A DNA stretch of 64,000 bases from an uncultured Pontibacter sp. GTDB lineage: Bacteria; Bacteroidota; Bacteroidia; Cytophagales; Hymenobacteraceae. Location of the stretch: positions 1-64,000 of the forward strand of contig NZ_CANLZM010000017.1 of the NCBI RefSeq assembly GCF_947495565.1, given 5' to 3'. A program made the translations under genes and the position numbers. The notes beneath the pieces were generated by a model, which saw nothing but the letters and a program-made list of their open reading frames with translations, searched no databases and was not told the DNA's origin. This document shows positions 44,200 through 53,749 of this stretch, piece by piece. Positions within the stretch are counted from its first letter, which is position 1. Each line of letters opens with the position of its first letter.

Positions 44200-44811
44200 A
44201 TCAATACTCAGGCGCTGCAGGATAGCTTTGCAAGGCCCCTGGGAGGTAACGTGCAGCTGATGCGGTGTATGCAGCGGGATAGGGAAATAATCACCGGCAG
44301 CCAGCATATGCTTTTCGCTGCCGGCGGTAATCTGGCAGGAGCCTTCCAGTATCAGGAATCGCTCATATTCATCGTGGTGCACCTCCTGCTCCGTTTTATC
44401 CTTTACCCACACAATGGCCGTTGAGGCTACAGGTGTGTACCCAATTATGCGGGCGTAAATATCGTCCGCATCGTCTGGCTGCACAGCCTCTTCGCTGCTA
44501 ACCCATTGTTCAAAGTCACGGATGCGCGTTTGGGGTGTCAGGATAGGCGGAGACGATGGAAGCTCCCCTTTTTTCATCCGCTCCAGGTAATCTATGGTGG
44601 CAAGCAGCATGGCTTTAACAGTGGCTCTTGGCTTTACGGCTTGTGATTGGGCGTACTGCTCCAGCGCAAGGCTGATTTGCTCGATTTCCTGCTTTACCTG
44701 CGGGTGGGCCGCTGCCATTTTTTCCACCTCCAGAATTTCTTCCGGACTGGCCGCCCCCATCACATACAGTTCTAAAACCCCGGATTCTATAAACTCTCTG
44801 ATAAGGCTCAT
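44191..44811 (-). CDS. ChrR-like anti-sigma factor with cupin domain
   Basis: This 206-aa cytoplasmic protein has an N-terminal helical domain (about 1-75: SGVLELYVMGAASPEEILEVE) homologous to the N-terminus of the anti-sigma factor at 51998. A C-terminal cupin (about 115-200) contains HHDEYERFLILEGSC and PLHTPHQL, candidate metal ligands. It lacks the HxxxCxxC zinc motif of classical ChrR. It would hold the adjacent ECF sigma factor and release it on ligand, metal or oxidant binding. The 4-bp overlap with the sigma gene supports the pairing. Confidence 0.82.
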   Translation of the reverse strand: MSLIREFIESGVLELYVMGAASPEEILEVEKMAAAHPQVKQEIEQISLALEQYAQSQAVKPRATVKAMLLATIDYLERMKKGELPSSPPILTPQTRIRDFEQWVSSEEAVQPDDADDIYARIIGYTPVASTAIVWVKDKTEQEVHHDEYERFLILEGSCQITAGSEKHMLAAGDYFPIPLHTPHQLHVTSQGPCKAILQRLSIDNI

Positions 44812-45359
44812 GCTGGTTTTCCTACCTTTAAATGGATGAATGCCTTTTTCAATACTGCAGTTAATTGCTCAACCGTCATGCTCATTTCTGCTGCTGTCTC
44901 CGCACAAGAGCGGCCTTTTAAATAAATCAACTCCAATGCCGTTCTCTCAATGGAGTCAAGCTTGCAAAGGTCGGGCGTTTTTTCTTTCCCTCTATCCGAA
45001 TTCTCAATTTTATTTAATTGGTCTTTTGGCTTGCTGCCGAGCTTTTTCTTAGCATGAAGTATACTTTCGTACCGGTCAGTCTTGATAGCCTCTAAGGCTA
45101 ACCCTCTCGCTATGGCCAACCCCCAGGTTAGCAGGCGGTGCTTAGACGTGTCGTAGGTGCCGATGCGGGTCCAGATGGCTACAAACGTTTCTTTTAGAAC
45201 CTCTTCCGCCACCTCTTGGTCTGCTACAATCCGGCTGATCACTCCCATCATAACCGGCGCATATGCATCGTAAAGCCTGTCCAGCGTCTTCTGCCTGCCT
45301 TGCCGGAGAGCGGCCACAATGCTCTGCTCCGTCTCTCCCTGGAAATTATTTTCTGACAT
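44808..45359 (-). CDS. ECF-type RNA polymerase sigma factor
   Basis: This 183-aa sigma-70 family group 4 factor has region 2 at about 20-90 (VAEEVLKETFVAIWTRIGTYD) and region 4 at about 125-180 (ERTALELIYLKGRSCAETAAEMSM). The linker is Lys-rich and longer than average. It is translationally coupled to its ChrR-like anti-sigma factor. Together they form a sensor unit similar to, but distinct from, the second sigma/anti-sigma pair at 51448-52831. Confidence 0.9.
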   Translation of the reverse strand: MSENNFQGETEQSIVAALRQGRQKTLDRLYDAYAPVMMGVISRIVADQEVAEEVLKETFVAIWTRIGTYDTSKHRLLTWGLAIARGLALEAIKTDRYESILHAKKKLGSKPKDQLNKIENSDRGKEKTPDLCKLDSIERTALELIYLKGRSCAETAAEMSMTVEQLTAVLKKAFIHLKVGKPA

Positions 45360-45676
45360 ATAATATGAATAATATTCAGCTAATATACTTGTCTCCTACT
45401 TAGAAACTCTCTTTCATAAGTATAATCTTAACTGGCAGGCGCATCTGTTAACTCCTGCCAGTTAATATACTTTTACCCTGCACTGTAATAATAAGACTAA
45501 CAAGCAAGGATGTATAACGTTCCGAAATATTTCATTGAGATTAACTGCAATAAACATTTTATTCCCTTAAACATAAATATAACCCACCAATTTTGCATCT
45601 ACCTTGCTGGTCATCTATAGTATACTCTTCAGAAAAATCAATATATTTGATATTAAACTTTCTATTGTTTAACCTG
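45360..45676. other. Divergent intergenic region
   Basis: These 317 AT-rich bp separate the sigma gene from the GAF protein gene. TACCTTGCTGG near 45600 could be a -7 box for the plus-strand gene. Otherwise nothing is seen. Confidence 0.4.
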
Positions 45677-46192
45677 ATGGAGTATCGGCATATTCATTAT
45701 TGGCAGTATGAGCCCGGCGAAGAGGAAGAGAAAATACTGGAAGCTGCACTGATACTAAGCAATAAGCCTCGGCACGAAAATTTTCTCACTGAAATCGCCT
45801 CGTTCATTTCTGAGCACACCGAGGCAAAGTATGTACTTATCGGTCAACTATCAGAAGATCAGCAAAACGTGCACACACTTGTGTTTTTAAAAGACCAGGA
45901 GGTATTAGAGAATTATACTTATGCCATAAAAGGCACTCCTTGCGAGGTATCTTTTCTCCAGCGCTTCTGTTATCACCCTTATGATGTAGCTCCTGCTTAC
46001 CCGGATGATAAGGAGCTACGGGACTTAGCCATTGAAAGCTACCTGGGCAGCATACTTTTATCTGACACAAACGAGCCAATCGGGTTAACAGCACTAATGG
46101 ACGAGAAACAGATAGAGAAGGCAGCCTTTGCCGAACACCTGATCATAGTTTTAAGCCCTGCGATAGAAGACGAGATAAAGAGGCTCTCTTAA
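45677..46192 (+). CDS. Stand-alone GAF-domain protein
   Basis: This 171-aa product starts at the internal Met (track residue 29) after an AT-rich leader. It contains a single GAF-type sensor domain (about 25-165), with LTEIASFISEHTEAKYVLIGQL and GSILLSDTNEPIGLTALMDEK as typical strands. No output domain is fused. The PAS histidine kinase 230 bp downstream might be a partner, but no direct link is evident. Confidence 0.72.
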   Translation: MEYRHIHYWQYEPGEEEEKILEAALILSNKPRHENFLTEIASFISEHTEAKYVLIGQLSEDQQNVHTLVFLKDQEVLENYTYAIKGTPCEVSFLQRFCYHPYDVAPAYPDDKELRDLAIESYLGSILLSDTNEPIGLTALMDEKQIEKAAFAEHLIIVLSPAIEDEIKRLS

Positions 46193-46420
46193 ATTATTAC
46201 CAGTTAACAAGGTATCAATAGCAACCTTTTAAGGGTTGCTACTCTAAAGGTTAAATTGGTAGTTTCAGCAAAAAATCGGATATTCACAGCAAAGGCTCCG
46301 GCTACTCTCTTTTGGAGATTTTGTAAATGCTGTTCGATACAACGTTAGTACATCTTAGTATACTTAAGACCATTGCTTTATTTTTAGCATTGGGCTCCGC
46401 TCCTATTAATACAACCCTGC

Positions 46421-49045
46421 ATGATTAACTCTGCCAGCCTTTCTACTGAAACGCTTCAAGTATTTGAATCAGTACCCGATTTGTACCTGATCATTTCTCC
46501 AGACTACACGATGCTTACAGCTAGTAAACCTTACTTAGAGGCAGCTCTGACTGAACTTGAAGGCATTAAGGGTAAGAATGTATTTGATGTATTTCCTGAC
46601 AATCCGGTTGTAGCCAATTCAAATGCTACAGCCAGCTTACGCCTCTCACTAGACTGGGTACTGGCAAACAAGCAGCCCCATAAAATGGAGACGCTTCGGT
46701 ATGATATACCTGTCCCAAACAACAAAGGTACTTTTGTAGAGAGATACTGGAATACTTTAAACTCGCCGGTGCTAAACCAAGCAGGAGAAGTTGCCTACAT
46801 CATACACAAGGTTGAAGATATAACGGACCCGGAGTTAGCTAAAAAACAGGATAAAGTCAATAAATCGCTGTTAAGCAAACTATACCAGGAACAGTCTATA
46901 ACAAAGCAGGAACTCACCACAGCACGTGCCGATGCCGAACTTGAAAGAAAAAAGCTGCATAACCTTTTAATGCAGGCACCTGCCATGATCTGCATTTTTG
47001 AAGGGCCGCAGCATGTTTTCAAACTTGTTAACCCTTCTTATCAGCAGTTAGTGGGCAGCCGTCCCATACTCGGTAAACCTATTGCCGAGGCCATGCCGGA
47101 ACTTGCAGGCCAACCAATCTTTGAAATGTTGGATAAGGTGTTTCAAACCGGCGAGACTCTTTACGCTTATGAAATGCAGGTGCAGCTGAACCATAACAAT
47201 GATGGTGAGCTAGGCCAAAACTATTACAACTTCGTCTACCAAGCCACAAAAAACCTGGAGGGTAAAATAGATGGCATAATGGTTTTTGCTTATGAAGTAT
47301 CCAGCCTTGTAAACGCACGGCAAGAAGTAGAGAAGCGGGAACACTCGCTGCAGGTACTGAACCTGCAACTAACTATGGCTAATGAAGAAATCAAAGCCGC
47401 GAACATTGAGTTATCAAATACACAACAGGCACTTCAGAAGCTCAACCAGGAGCTGGAGGAACGGATAACTACCAGAACCACAGAGCTGGAGCGCGCCAAA
47501 GCCGAAACAGAAACACAACGCAACCGCCTGCACCAGCTTTTTATGGATGCCCCGGCTGCCATCTGCATATTAGATGGGCCTGAGCTAGTGTATGAGCTGG
47601 TTAACCCAAGCTATTCAGCGTTATTTCCGGAGCGCCAGCTATTAGGGAAACCTATTTTAGAAGCCTTACCCGAAATTGAAAATAACGAAGTATACCGCAC
47701 TTTTCTGGAAGTATATAATACCGGTGTAACGCGTGTAGAAGAGGAAATGCTGATACCTTTTGTACGGCCTGAAGATGGTAAGCTGGAAAACAGGTACTTT
47801 AGGTATGTACAGCAACCACGCTTTGATGAGCATGATCAGGTAGACGGGATTGTAGCCTTTGCGCTTGAAATTACAGAGCAGGTGGAGGCCCGGCATGCAG
47901 CAGAACAAAGCGCAGAGCGGTTTAGATTAATAACAGATGCCTTGCCCGTGCTGATTGGCTACCTGGATAAAAATGAAAAATACCAGTTTGCCAATAAGGC
48001 GTATGAAACCTGGTTCCCGATAAAATCTGATGACTTGCTGGGCAGACCTGTACGTGATGTGGTTGGTGAAGCAGCTTATGCTGGCGTTAAACAATATATT
48101 GAACGCGCACTTGCCGGCGAGCAACTGGACTTCGATGCCAAAATGCCTTACCGGGAGAATTTTGTAAAGCATATCCGCACCAGTTATGTGCCTGATAAAA
48201 GAGAAGGCCAGGTACACGGATTTTATACTTTGGTGCATGATATTACCGAGCAGGCGGAGGCGCGCCTACAAGTTGAAGAGAGGGAAAAAGAAGCGCAGGC
48301 CCTCACCAGAAAATTAGCGGCCACTAACAAGGAGTTAACTAGTATAAACGAGCAGCTTGTCCGAACCAACGTAGACTTGGATAACTTCATCTATACGGCA
48401 TCTCACGACCTGAAGGCGCCTATCTATAATATAGAAGGGCTTGTAAAAGTATTGATTGACTCCATTACTGAGAAAGCCCTCACCGCACAGGAACTGAAGC
48501 GCGTAACAAGCATGATTGAGGACTCGATTGGGCGCTTTAAACGCACTATTGAGCACCTCACCGAAATTGTAAAACTGCAAAAGGAAAATAACCAAGAGGC
48601 TACCACTGTCGATATTGAGGAGGTAATCAATGATATCAGGCTGGACTTGGCGCCACAGTTGGCAGCAGCAGGTGCGCAATTAAAAGTACACTTGGATGGC
48701 TGCTCCGCCATACATTTCTCCCAGAAAAACCTCAGGTCAATCATATATAACCTGATATCAAACGCCATTAAATATAGCTCACCTAAACGTAAACCCGAAA
48801 TTCAGATTAACTGCCACGATGAGGCGGAATATGTGGTGCTAACCGTAAAAGACAACGGATTAGGCATAAGTAACACAGGCAAGCAGAAACTCTTTACGAT
48901 GTTCGGCCGCCTCCACGACCACGTGGAAGGTTCCGGTATTGGTTTATACATGGTCAAAAAGATTGTGGAGAACGCTTATGGTCATATTGAGGTTGAAAGT
49001 GAGGCAGAAGTAGGCTCTACTTTCAGGGTATACCTTAAAAAGTAA
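46421..49045 (+). CDS. PAS-domain sensor histidine kinase
   Basis: This 874-aa soluble kinase has four PAS-like domains (about 12-140, 170-300, 365-495 and 505-620) separated by coiled coils. A HisKA domain follows with phospho-acceptor His in YTASHDLKAPIYNIEGL (about 658-674), and an ATPase domain with N-box NAIKYSS, G1 DNGLGIS and G2 GSGIGLYMVKKI at the C-terminus. No transmembrane segment is seen, so it probably senses cytoplasmic redox or ligand signals. No response regulator is adjacent, so it is an orphan kinase. Confidence 0.9.
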   Translation: MINSASLSTETLQVFESVPDLYLIISPDYTMLTASKPYLEAALTELEGIKGKNVFDVFPDNPVVANSNATASLRLSLDWVLANKQPHKMETLRYDIPVPNNKGTFVERYWNTLNSPVLNQAGEVAYIIHKVEDITDPELAKKQDKVNKSLLSKLYQEQSITKQELTTARADAELERKKLHNLLMQAPAMICIFEGPQHVFKLVNPSYQQLVGSRPILGKPIAEAMPELAGQPIFEMLDKVFQTGETLYAYEMQVQLNHNNDGELGQNYYNFVYQATKNLEGKIDGIMVFAYEVSSLVNARQEVEKREHSLQVLNLQLTMANEEIKAANIELSNTQQALQKLNQELEERITTRTTELERAKAETETQRNRLHQLFMDAPAAICILDGPELVYELVNPSYSALFPERQLLGKPILEALPEIENNEVYRTFLEVYNTGVTRVEEEMLIPFVRPEDGKLENRYFRYVQQPRFDEHDQVDGIVAFALEITEQVEARHAAEQSAERFRLITDALPVLIGYLDKNEKYQFANKAYETWFPIKSDDLLGRPVRDVVGEAAYAGVKQYIERALAGEQLDFDAKMPYRENFVKHIRTSYVPDKREGQVHGFYTLVHDITEQAEARLQVEEREKEAQALTRKLAATNKELTSINEQLVRTNVDLDNFIYTASHDLKAPIYNIEGLVKVLIDSITEKALTAQELKRVTSMIEDSIGRFKRTIEHLTEIVKLQKENNQEATTVDIEEVINDIRLDLAPQLAAAGAQLKVHLDGCSAIHFSQKNLRSIIYNLISNAIKYSSPKRKPEIQINCHDEAEYVVLTVKDNGLGISNTGKQKLFTMFGRLHDHVEGSGIGLYMVKKIVENAYGHIEVESEAEVGSTFRVYLKK

Positions 49046-49620
49046 GGCAGCTGCGGCTATAATTTTATACTTTAAGCGCAGTCCGACTTTATACTATACT
49101 AAGTATGAACCTCAGTCTAAAGCTTTAACTGCTGTTGCGGAATGCAACCAAATTTTGTACTATGGGGTTCATGCGAAAACCTCTTTTGAAGTAGATTCGC
49201 TTAATTAAAGTGCAGCAAACTTATTCAGCAAAACATCAGGTAAACCTACGTATATTCCAACTCATACAGTAGCAGAGAAGTAAAACAGTTATCAATAAAA
49301 CAAAGTATAAAAATAGCCTCTGCTTAACTGTAGCGGCTATTTTTAATTTACTCTCTGCTGATTTTCATCTATATATCTCAGCAGACTTAGTTGTAAATTC
49401 AGCTGCTGTAATCTTATCTCCTTTCAAAGCCACTCCCCTGCTGCGCCAGCTTCTATAAAGCTATTTGCATTGCCTGTATTCACACACGCAATCTGCATGT
49501 TTTAAAAAATTTTAACAGATGGTGCAATCCAAAGCTACTCGCCTGCTCGTAGGTCTTGCACTACCATAGATTTCTAGAATAAAACTTTGGTAGGTAAAAC
49601 TTCATCAAATTTATAGAATT
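49046..49620. other. Intergenic region after the histidine kinase
   Basis: These 575 bp hold one terminator (49309-49344) and several TATACTT/AAGTATA words. No convincing ORF; the region 5' of the ferritin-like gene is AT-rich and probably carries its promoter. Confidence 0.5.
49309..49344 (+). terminator. Rho-independent terminator
   Basis: AAAAATAGCC and GGCTATTTTT form a perfect 10-bp stem with a 16-nt loop. It is about 260 bp downstream of the histidine-kinase stop codon and could also end a short transcript from the intergenic region. Confidence 0.75.
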
Positions 49621-50334
49621 ATGGAAAAACCAACACAGAAGCAAGAGCAACAGGAGGCCAAAAAAGGATCCGGAATAGTTGTTCCTCAGCGACGTATGTT
49701 CTTACGCTATGCCGGCGCCACAGCATTGGCAACTTCATTACTTCTTACCACAACATCCTGCGACGATGACGATGACGGAACCATGACACCTGACCCTGAC
49801 ACGGTTGATCTGGGTTCCGGAGATACAGGTATCTTAAACTATGCCTATGCGCTGGAACAGCTGGAGGCAGCTTTCTATACGCAGGTGGTAGCGCAGTCTT
49901 TAGGTATGTTCAGCCAGTCTGAGCAGCAGATCATGCAAGACCTGAAAGGCCATGAAAACATTCACAGAGATTTCTTGAAAGCAGCGCTTGGTAGCGCGGC
50001 CATTCCAGATTTAGAGGTAGATTTTTCGTCTGTCAACTTTAACGATAAGGCCAATATCCTGGCAACCGCTAAAACGTTTGAAGACCTTGGCGTTGCTGCC
50101 TACAATGGTGCAGGCCAATACTTAGAGGATGCAGGTTTCTTAACGCTAGCAGGCAAAATTGTTTCTGTGGAGGCACGACACGCTGCAGTAATACGCGACC
50201 TGATTTCTAATGGCACCTTCTCTGACTCTGCCGACAATAAAGGCTTAGACCCTGCCATGATGCCGGCTGACGTGCTTCAGGCTGCAGCACCATTTATTGT
50301 CACAAAAATATCTGCCAACAATTTACCTAAGTAA
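49621..50334 (+). CDS. Tat-exported ferritin-like lipoprotein
   Basis: This 237-aa protein has an N-terminal twin-arginine motif (QRRMFLRYAG), a hydrophobic stretch and a lipobox ending TTTSC, followed by poly-Asp. It would be exported folded by Tat and lipidated. The mature part is a four-helix ferritin-like domain (Ferritin_2 type) with LEQLEAAFYTQV, KGHENIHRDFLKAAL and VEARHAAVIRDLI, whose Glu and His residues could form a di-iron site. It is followed after 13 bp by a second ferritin-like gene, so the two are co-expressed. Confidence 0.8.
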   Translation: MEKPTQKQEQQEAKKGSGIVVPQRRMFLRYAGATALATSLLLTTTSCDDDDDGTMTPDPDTVDLGSGDTGILNYAYALEQLEAAFYTQVVAQSLGMFSQSEQQIMQDLKGHENIHRDFLKAALGSAAIPDLEVDFSSVNFNDKANILATAKTFEDLGVAAYNGAGQYLEDAGFLTLAGKIVSVEARHAAVIRDLISNGTFSDSADNKGLDPAMMPADVLQAAAPFIVTKISANNLPK

Positions 50335-50347
50335 GGAGACCATAGCC

Positions 50348-51145
50348 ATGAATATATTTAATATAATAAAGGAGATTGAGAAGTTTGACCCGGAAGTGTA
50401 CGACCGCCTCGACTCAAGAAGAAGCGCCTTTAAAAACTTACGCAGCATAGGCAAAAAAACGGCGCTTGCTGCAGTGCCGCTTGCTTTAGGATCCGTTTTC
50501 CAGAAAGCTTACGGCCAGAGCAACAGCATGGTGCTGGAGGTGCTTAACTTTGCGCTAAAGCTAGAGTATTTAGAACGTAACTTCTACACACAAGGCCTAG
50601 CCGCATCAGGCCTGATTACAGACAGTGCTGCCAGAGGCGCATTCGAAAAGATCCGTTCTCACGAGGCCGCTCACGTAGATTTGTTGATCTCTACTATCCA
50701 AAGCCTGAACGGTACGCCAATCAGCGAACCAACCTTCAACTTCGGTAAAAACTTCCAGGACTGGAATACAAACTACCAAACCTTCCTGACGCTTGCGCAG
50801 GCATTTGAAGATACAGGCGTGAGAGCATACAAAGGACAGGCTGGTAACCTGATCAACAACGACACGGTGTTGACGGTTGCTCTGCAGATTCACTCGGTAG
50901 AAGCTCGCCATGCTGCCCACGTAAGACGTATGCGCGGCGTTAAAGGCTGGATAGAAGGTGCCGGAGCTAACAGCAATGTTCCTGATGGTGCACAGCCCGT
51001 TTATGCCGGAGAAGACAATGTAATGCAAGGAGGAGTGAATGTAACAACTGTAGGTTCGGGCTATTCAGCAGCCATTGCCACAGGAGCATTCGATGAACCG
51101 CTTACAAAAGAGCAGGTTGCTCAAATTGTATCTCTTTTTGAATAA
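50348..51145 (+). CDS. Second ferritin-like exported protein
   Basis: The start is ATG 50348, preceded by AAGGAGAC, one of the few good ribosome-binding sites here; the track start is inside the upstream gene. The 265-aa protein has an RR-containing N-terminus, a hydrophobic signal ending KAYGQ and a ferritin-like domain with LKLEYLERNFYTQGL, SHEAAHVDLL and HSVEARHAAHVRRM. It carries several His residues and an extra C-terminal extension of about 60 residues. Role by analogy: periplasmic iron or oxidative-stress protein. Confidence 0.8.
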   Translation: MNIFNIIKEIEKFDPEVYDRLDSRRSAFKNLRSIGKKTALAAVPLALGSVFQKAYGQSNSMVLEVLNFALKLEYLERNFYTQGLAASGLITDSAARGAFEKIRSHEAAHVDLLISTIQSLNGTPISEPTFNFGKNFQDWNTNYQTFLTLAQAFEDTGVRAYKGQAGNLINNDTVLTVALQIHSVEARHAAHVRRMRGVKGWIEGAGANSNVPDGAQPVYAGEDNVMQGGVNVTTVGSGYSAAIATGAFDEPLTKEQVAQIVSLFE

Positions 51146-51197
51146 AAATGATTATACTTTGCACGCTTTTAATAAAGCTAACCATCTAAACTTAGAG

Positions 51198-51226
51198 AAG
51201 AGCTGCAAGTGCAGCTCTTTTTTTAT
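51198..51226 (+). terminator. Rho-independent terminator
   Basis: AAGAGCTGC and GCAGCTCTT form a perfect 9-bp stem across an AAGT loop and are followed by a run of T. It ends the ferritin-like operon about 50 bp after the stop codon. Confidence 0.9.
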
Positions 51227-51447
51227 AGTTAAAGTATGAGCACAATTTGTTGAGGCTATCTATGTTGCAGCAAATTACTTATCGCTCTTATTTTTGACTA
51301 TAGTTATAGCAGAGGAATCAGCTGGTGGAATAATAGGATTGTTTTTAAAACTTTTTTTTCCAGAAGAAGTTAGTAAGTATGATTCTAAAATATTCTTAAT
51401 TTTGATAAACTCTAACACGGGGTTATTAATTAAACAGCTGCGTCTCC

Positions 51448-52005
51448 TTGCCTGATAACCTGACACAAAAGATAAGTGAAGAAGCCTTGGTGGCTCGATT
51501 ACGTGCTAAGGATAATTTAGCAGTTTCTTTGCTATATGATATGTACAGTGCCACCCTTTACGGTGTTATTCTGCAAATCGTAAAAACAGAGGAAATTGCT
51601 GAAGATGTGTTGCAGGAGGCTTTTTTAAAGATCTGGAAGTCTTTTGACCGGTATGATGAGGAAAAGGGCAGGCTGTTTACTTGGATGATAAACATCAGCA
51701 GGAATCTGGCAATCGATAAAATCCGCTCGAAAGAGTATCGCATGAGGGTATCCACAGATGCCATTGCACCAGGAGATTATCACAGTGATTTTGGCAGTAA
51801 CGCGTTTAACCCTGATCATATTGGTTTACGGGATGTGGTGGAAACCCTTAATCCTGACCAAAAAAAGATTATAGACCTAATGTACTTTAAGGGACTGACA
51901 CAAAGCGAGATTTCTGAAGAGTATAACATCCCGCTGGGTACCGTTAAAACCAGAGCACGAAGCGCTGTAAAGCTTTTATCAAAATTATTTAAGGGAAGTG
52001 TCTAA
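51448..52005 (+). CDS. ECF-type RNA polymerase sigma factor
   Basis: This 185-aa sigma factor starts at TTG; no ATG is available upstream in frame. Region 2 is at about 20-90 (AEDVLQEAFLKIWKSFDRYD) and region 4 at about 130-180 (GLTQSEISEEYNIPLGTVKTRARSAVKLL). It overlaps the anti-sigma gene by 8 bp, so the pair is coupled. It may control the ferritin-like pair upstream, which shares the strand, but no promoter match was tested. Confidence 0.92.
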   Translation: MPDNLTQKISEEALVARLRAKDNLAVSLLYDMYSATLYGVILQIVKTEEIAEDVLQEAFLKIWKSFDRYDEEKGRLFTWMINISRNLAIDKIRSKEYRMRVSTDAIAPGDYHSDFGSNAFNPDHIGLRDVVETLNPDQKKIIDLMYFKGLTQSEISEEYNIPLGTVKTRARSAVKLLSKLFKGSV

Positions 52006-52831
52006 CGAAGAATATTTGGCATCCGGAATCCTGGAACTTTATGCAGCCGGTGGTCTTTCTCAAGCAGAGCGTGAGGAAGTAGAACTGCGTGCCGCTAATT
52101 CCCCAGAGGTTCGTGCAGCACTGGACGAAGCCTGTGCCGCGATGGAGACTTACGCCCAACTTCATGCTGTAGCTCCAAGACCATACCTCAAAGATAAGAT
52201 AATGGCTCAAGTGCAGGAAACTAATCCTGTTGCTGCTACACCTGAGCAAAATTCTGAAGCTGCAGTTTATTCACTCCCCCCTGCCGAAGAGACATCTCCT
52301 TACAAATGGATGTTTGCCGCCAGTATTGCCTTATTCTTGATTTCAGGATTGCTTAGCTATCATTTCTACAATAAATGGCAGCAGACAGAAGATTTGCTGG
52401 CTACTGCGCGCGCATCAGAGCAGCTAATGGCTCAGAATGTGCAAACAACCTCGCTTAGATCTGAGCAGTTACAGGAAACACTTGCCATACTTCGTAACCC
52501 CGATTATCAGCCTGTAGAATTGGAAGGTGTGGAAACCCACCCTGACGCTAACATGCTGGTTTACTGGAACCCACAGAACCAGGAGGTTTATATTGATGAA
52601 CTAACTCTGCCAGCTCCCCCAACAGGCATGCAGTACCAACTTTGGGCCTTAGATAATGGCAACCCGGTAGACGCAGGCATGATTTCCCTTGCTGGCACTA
52701 CAACAGCTAAGCTTCAAAAAATGAAGCAGATTAGTTCTGCACAGGCGTTTGCAGTTACGCTGGAGCCGATGGGAGGCAGTGTTAACCCGACGCTGGAGCA
52801 GCTAATGGTAATGGGCAAGGTAAAGTCTTAA
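51998..52831 (+). CDS. Membrane-anchored anti-sigma factor (RskA-like)
   Basis: This 277-aa protein starts at GTG. The N-terminal cytoplasmic helical domain (about 1-75: SGILELYAAGGLSQAEREEVELRA) resembles that of the cupin anti-sigma factor at 44191. One transmembrane helix (about 106-122) follows, then a coiled coil and a C-terminal periplasmic RskA-type domain with MQYQLWALDNGNPVDAGMI. It would hold the upstream sigma factor until a periplasmic signal triggers proteolysis. Confidence 0.85.
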   Translation: MSNEEYLASGILELYAAGGLSQAEREEVELRAANSPEVRAALDEACAAMETYAQLHAVAPRPYLKDKIMAQVQETNPVAATPEQNSEAAVYSLPPAEETSPYKWMFAASIALFLISGLLSYHFYNKWQQTEDLLATARASEQLMAQNVQTTSLRSEQLQETLAILRNPDYQPVELEGVETHPDANMLVYWNPQNQEVYIDELTLPAPPTGMQYQLWALDNGNPVDAGMISLAGTTTAKLQKMKQISSAQAFAVTLEPMGGSVNPTLEQLMVMGKVKS

Positions 52832-52924
52832 GCGCTTATACTTACACTCTAATCTGTAGACCTAGCAACTCCTTTAGAAAACCCCGAATTTCAGAATAAC
52901 CTTTCTGATATTTTACTGCCGCTG

Positions 52925-53653
52925 ATGAACAAGTTTTTCCCAAAAGCACAATCCATTGAGCTACTACAGGCCATTCAGACTGCTGCCGTTAAAACTGCTT
53001 ATGACCACGAGAAGCACAGGCTGATTTTACTCTCGGATGATGCAGAACAGCAGCAGGTAATCTTTCGGTTGCCGCTTGTATTGCCTTATAATCTAGGGGA
53101 AGTACCGACTGCTAATGCACAGGTAAATTATGTTGTTCTGCTGATACAGTCAGGTAACTGCGCTTTGGGCTACTTTGAAAACGGTGTAAACCTGGATCAT
53201 AAAGTTTTCCGATCCTACATGGTCCGGAAAAAGCAGGGCAAGAGCCAGATCAAATACCTCAAAACAAAAGGCAAGTCGAGAGCTGGGTCGCGTGTGCGGC
53301 TTGGTGAAACCGTGGAATTCTTTGAGAATATCAACCAACGGCTAAAGTCATACTTTGAGGAGCACCAAATCCATCGGGTTGCCATTAGCTGCTCTAAAAC
53401 GCTTATCCCCTATCTCTACAACTCCAAAATAGCCACTCCTTTCGATAAGCACGACCCGCGCCTCTATAAAATCCCCAAGCACATCCATACACCCATTTAT
53501 GAGGTGATGCTGGATGCAAACCGCTTTCTACAACGCGGTGAACTGATTTACGAAGAAGCGCAACAGGATTTTGTGCAGGAACTGCTGACTAAAATTGACT
53601 TGCCAGATTCTGATTATAACGAGGAGGAGGATATGTATGATATCTGGGATTGA
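52925..53653 (+). CDS. VLRF1 (Vms1/ANKZF1-like release factor) domain protein
   Basis: This 242-aa soluble protein has a central segment, YMVRKKQGKSQIKYLKTKGK, SRAGSRVRLGETVEFFENI and a following IHRVAISCSKTLIPYLY, which closely follows the VLRF1 pattern. In eukaryotic Vms1/ANKZF1 this domain cleaves peptidyl-tRNA on stalled 60S subunits. The KQG...SRAGSRVR stretch corresponds to the conserved catalytic region. A role in rescuing stalled ribosomes is inferred from the family only. The C-terminus is acidic. Confidence 0.6.
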   Translation: MNKFFPKAQSIELLQAIQTAAVKTAYDHEKHRLILLSDDAEQQQVIFRLPLVLPYNLGEVPTANAQVNYVVLLIQSGNCALGYFENGVNLDHKVFRSYMVRKKQGKSQIKYLKTKGKSRAGSRVRLGETVEFFENINQRLKSYFEEHQIHRVAISCSKTLIPYLYNSKIATPFDKHDPRLYKIPKHIHTPIYEVMLDANRFLQRGELIYEEAQQDFVQELLTKIDLPDSDYNEEEDMYDIWD

Positions 53654-53749
53654 AGTCTTTCAATCTTTTGGAGGCTTATCAGTTGCAATTCTCAAAGTAT
53701 AAACTCCCTCCGCAGAAGTTGAATAATTTATACTTTTAGCAGTCCATTC

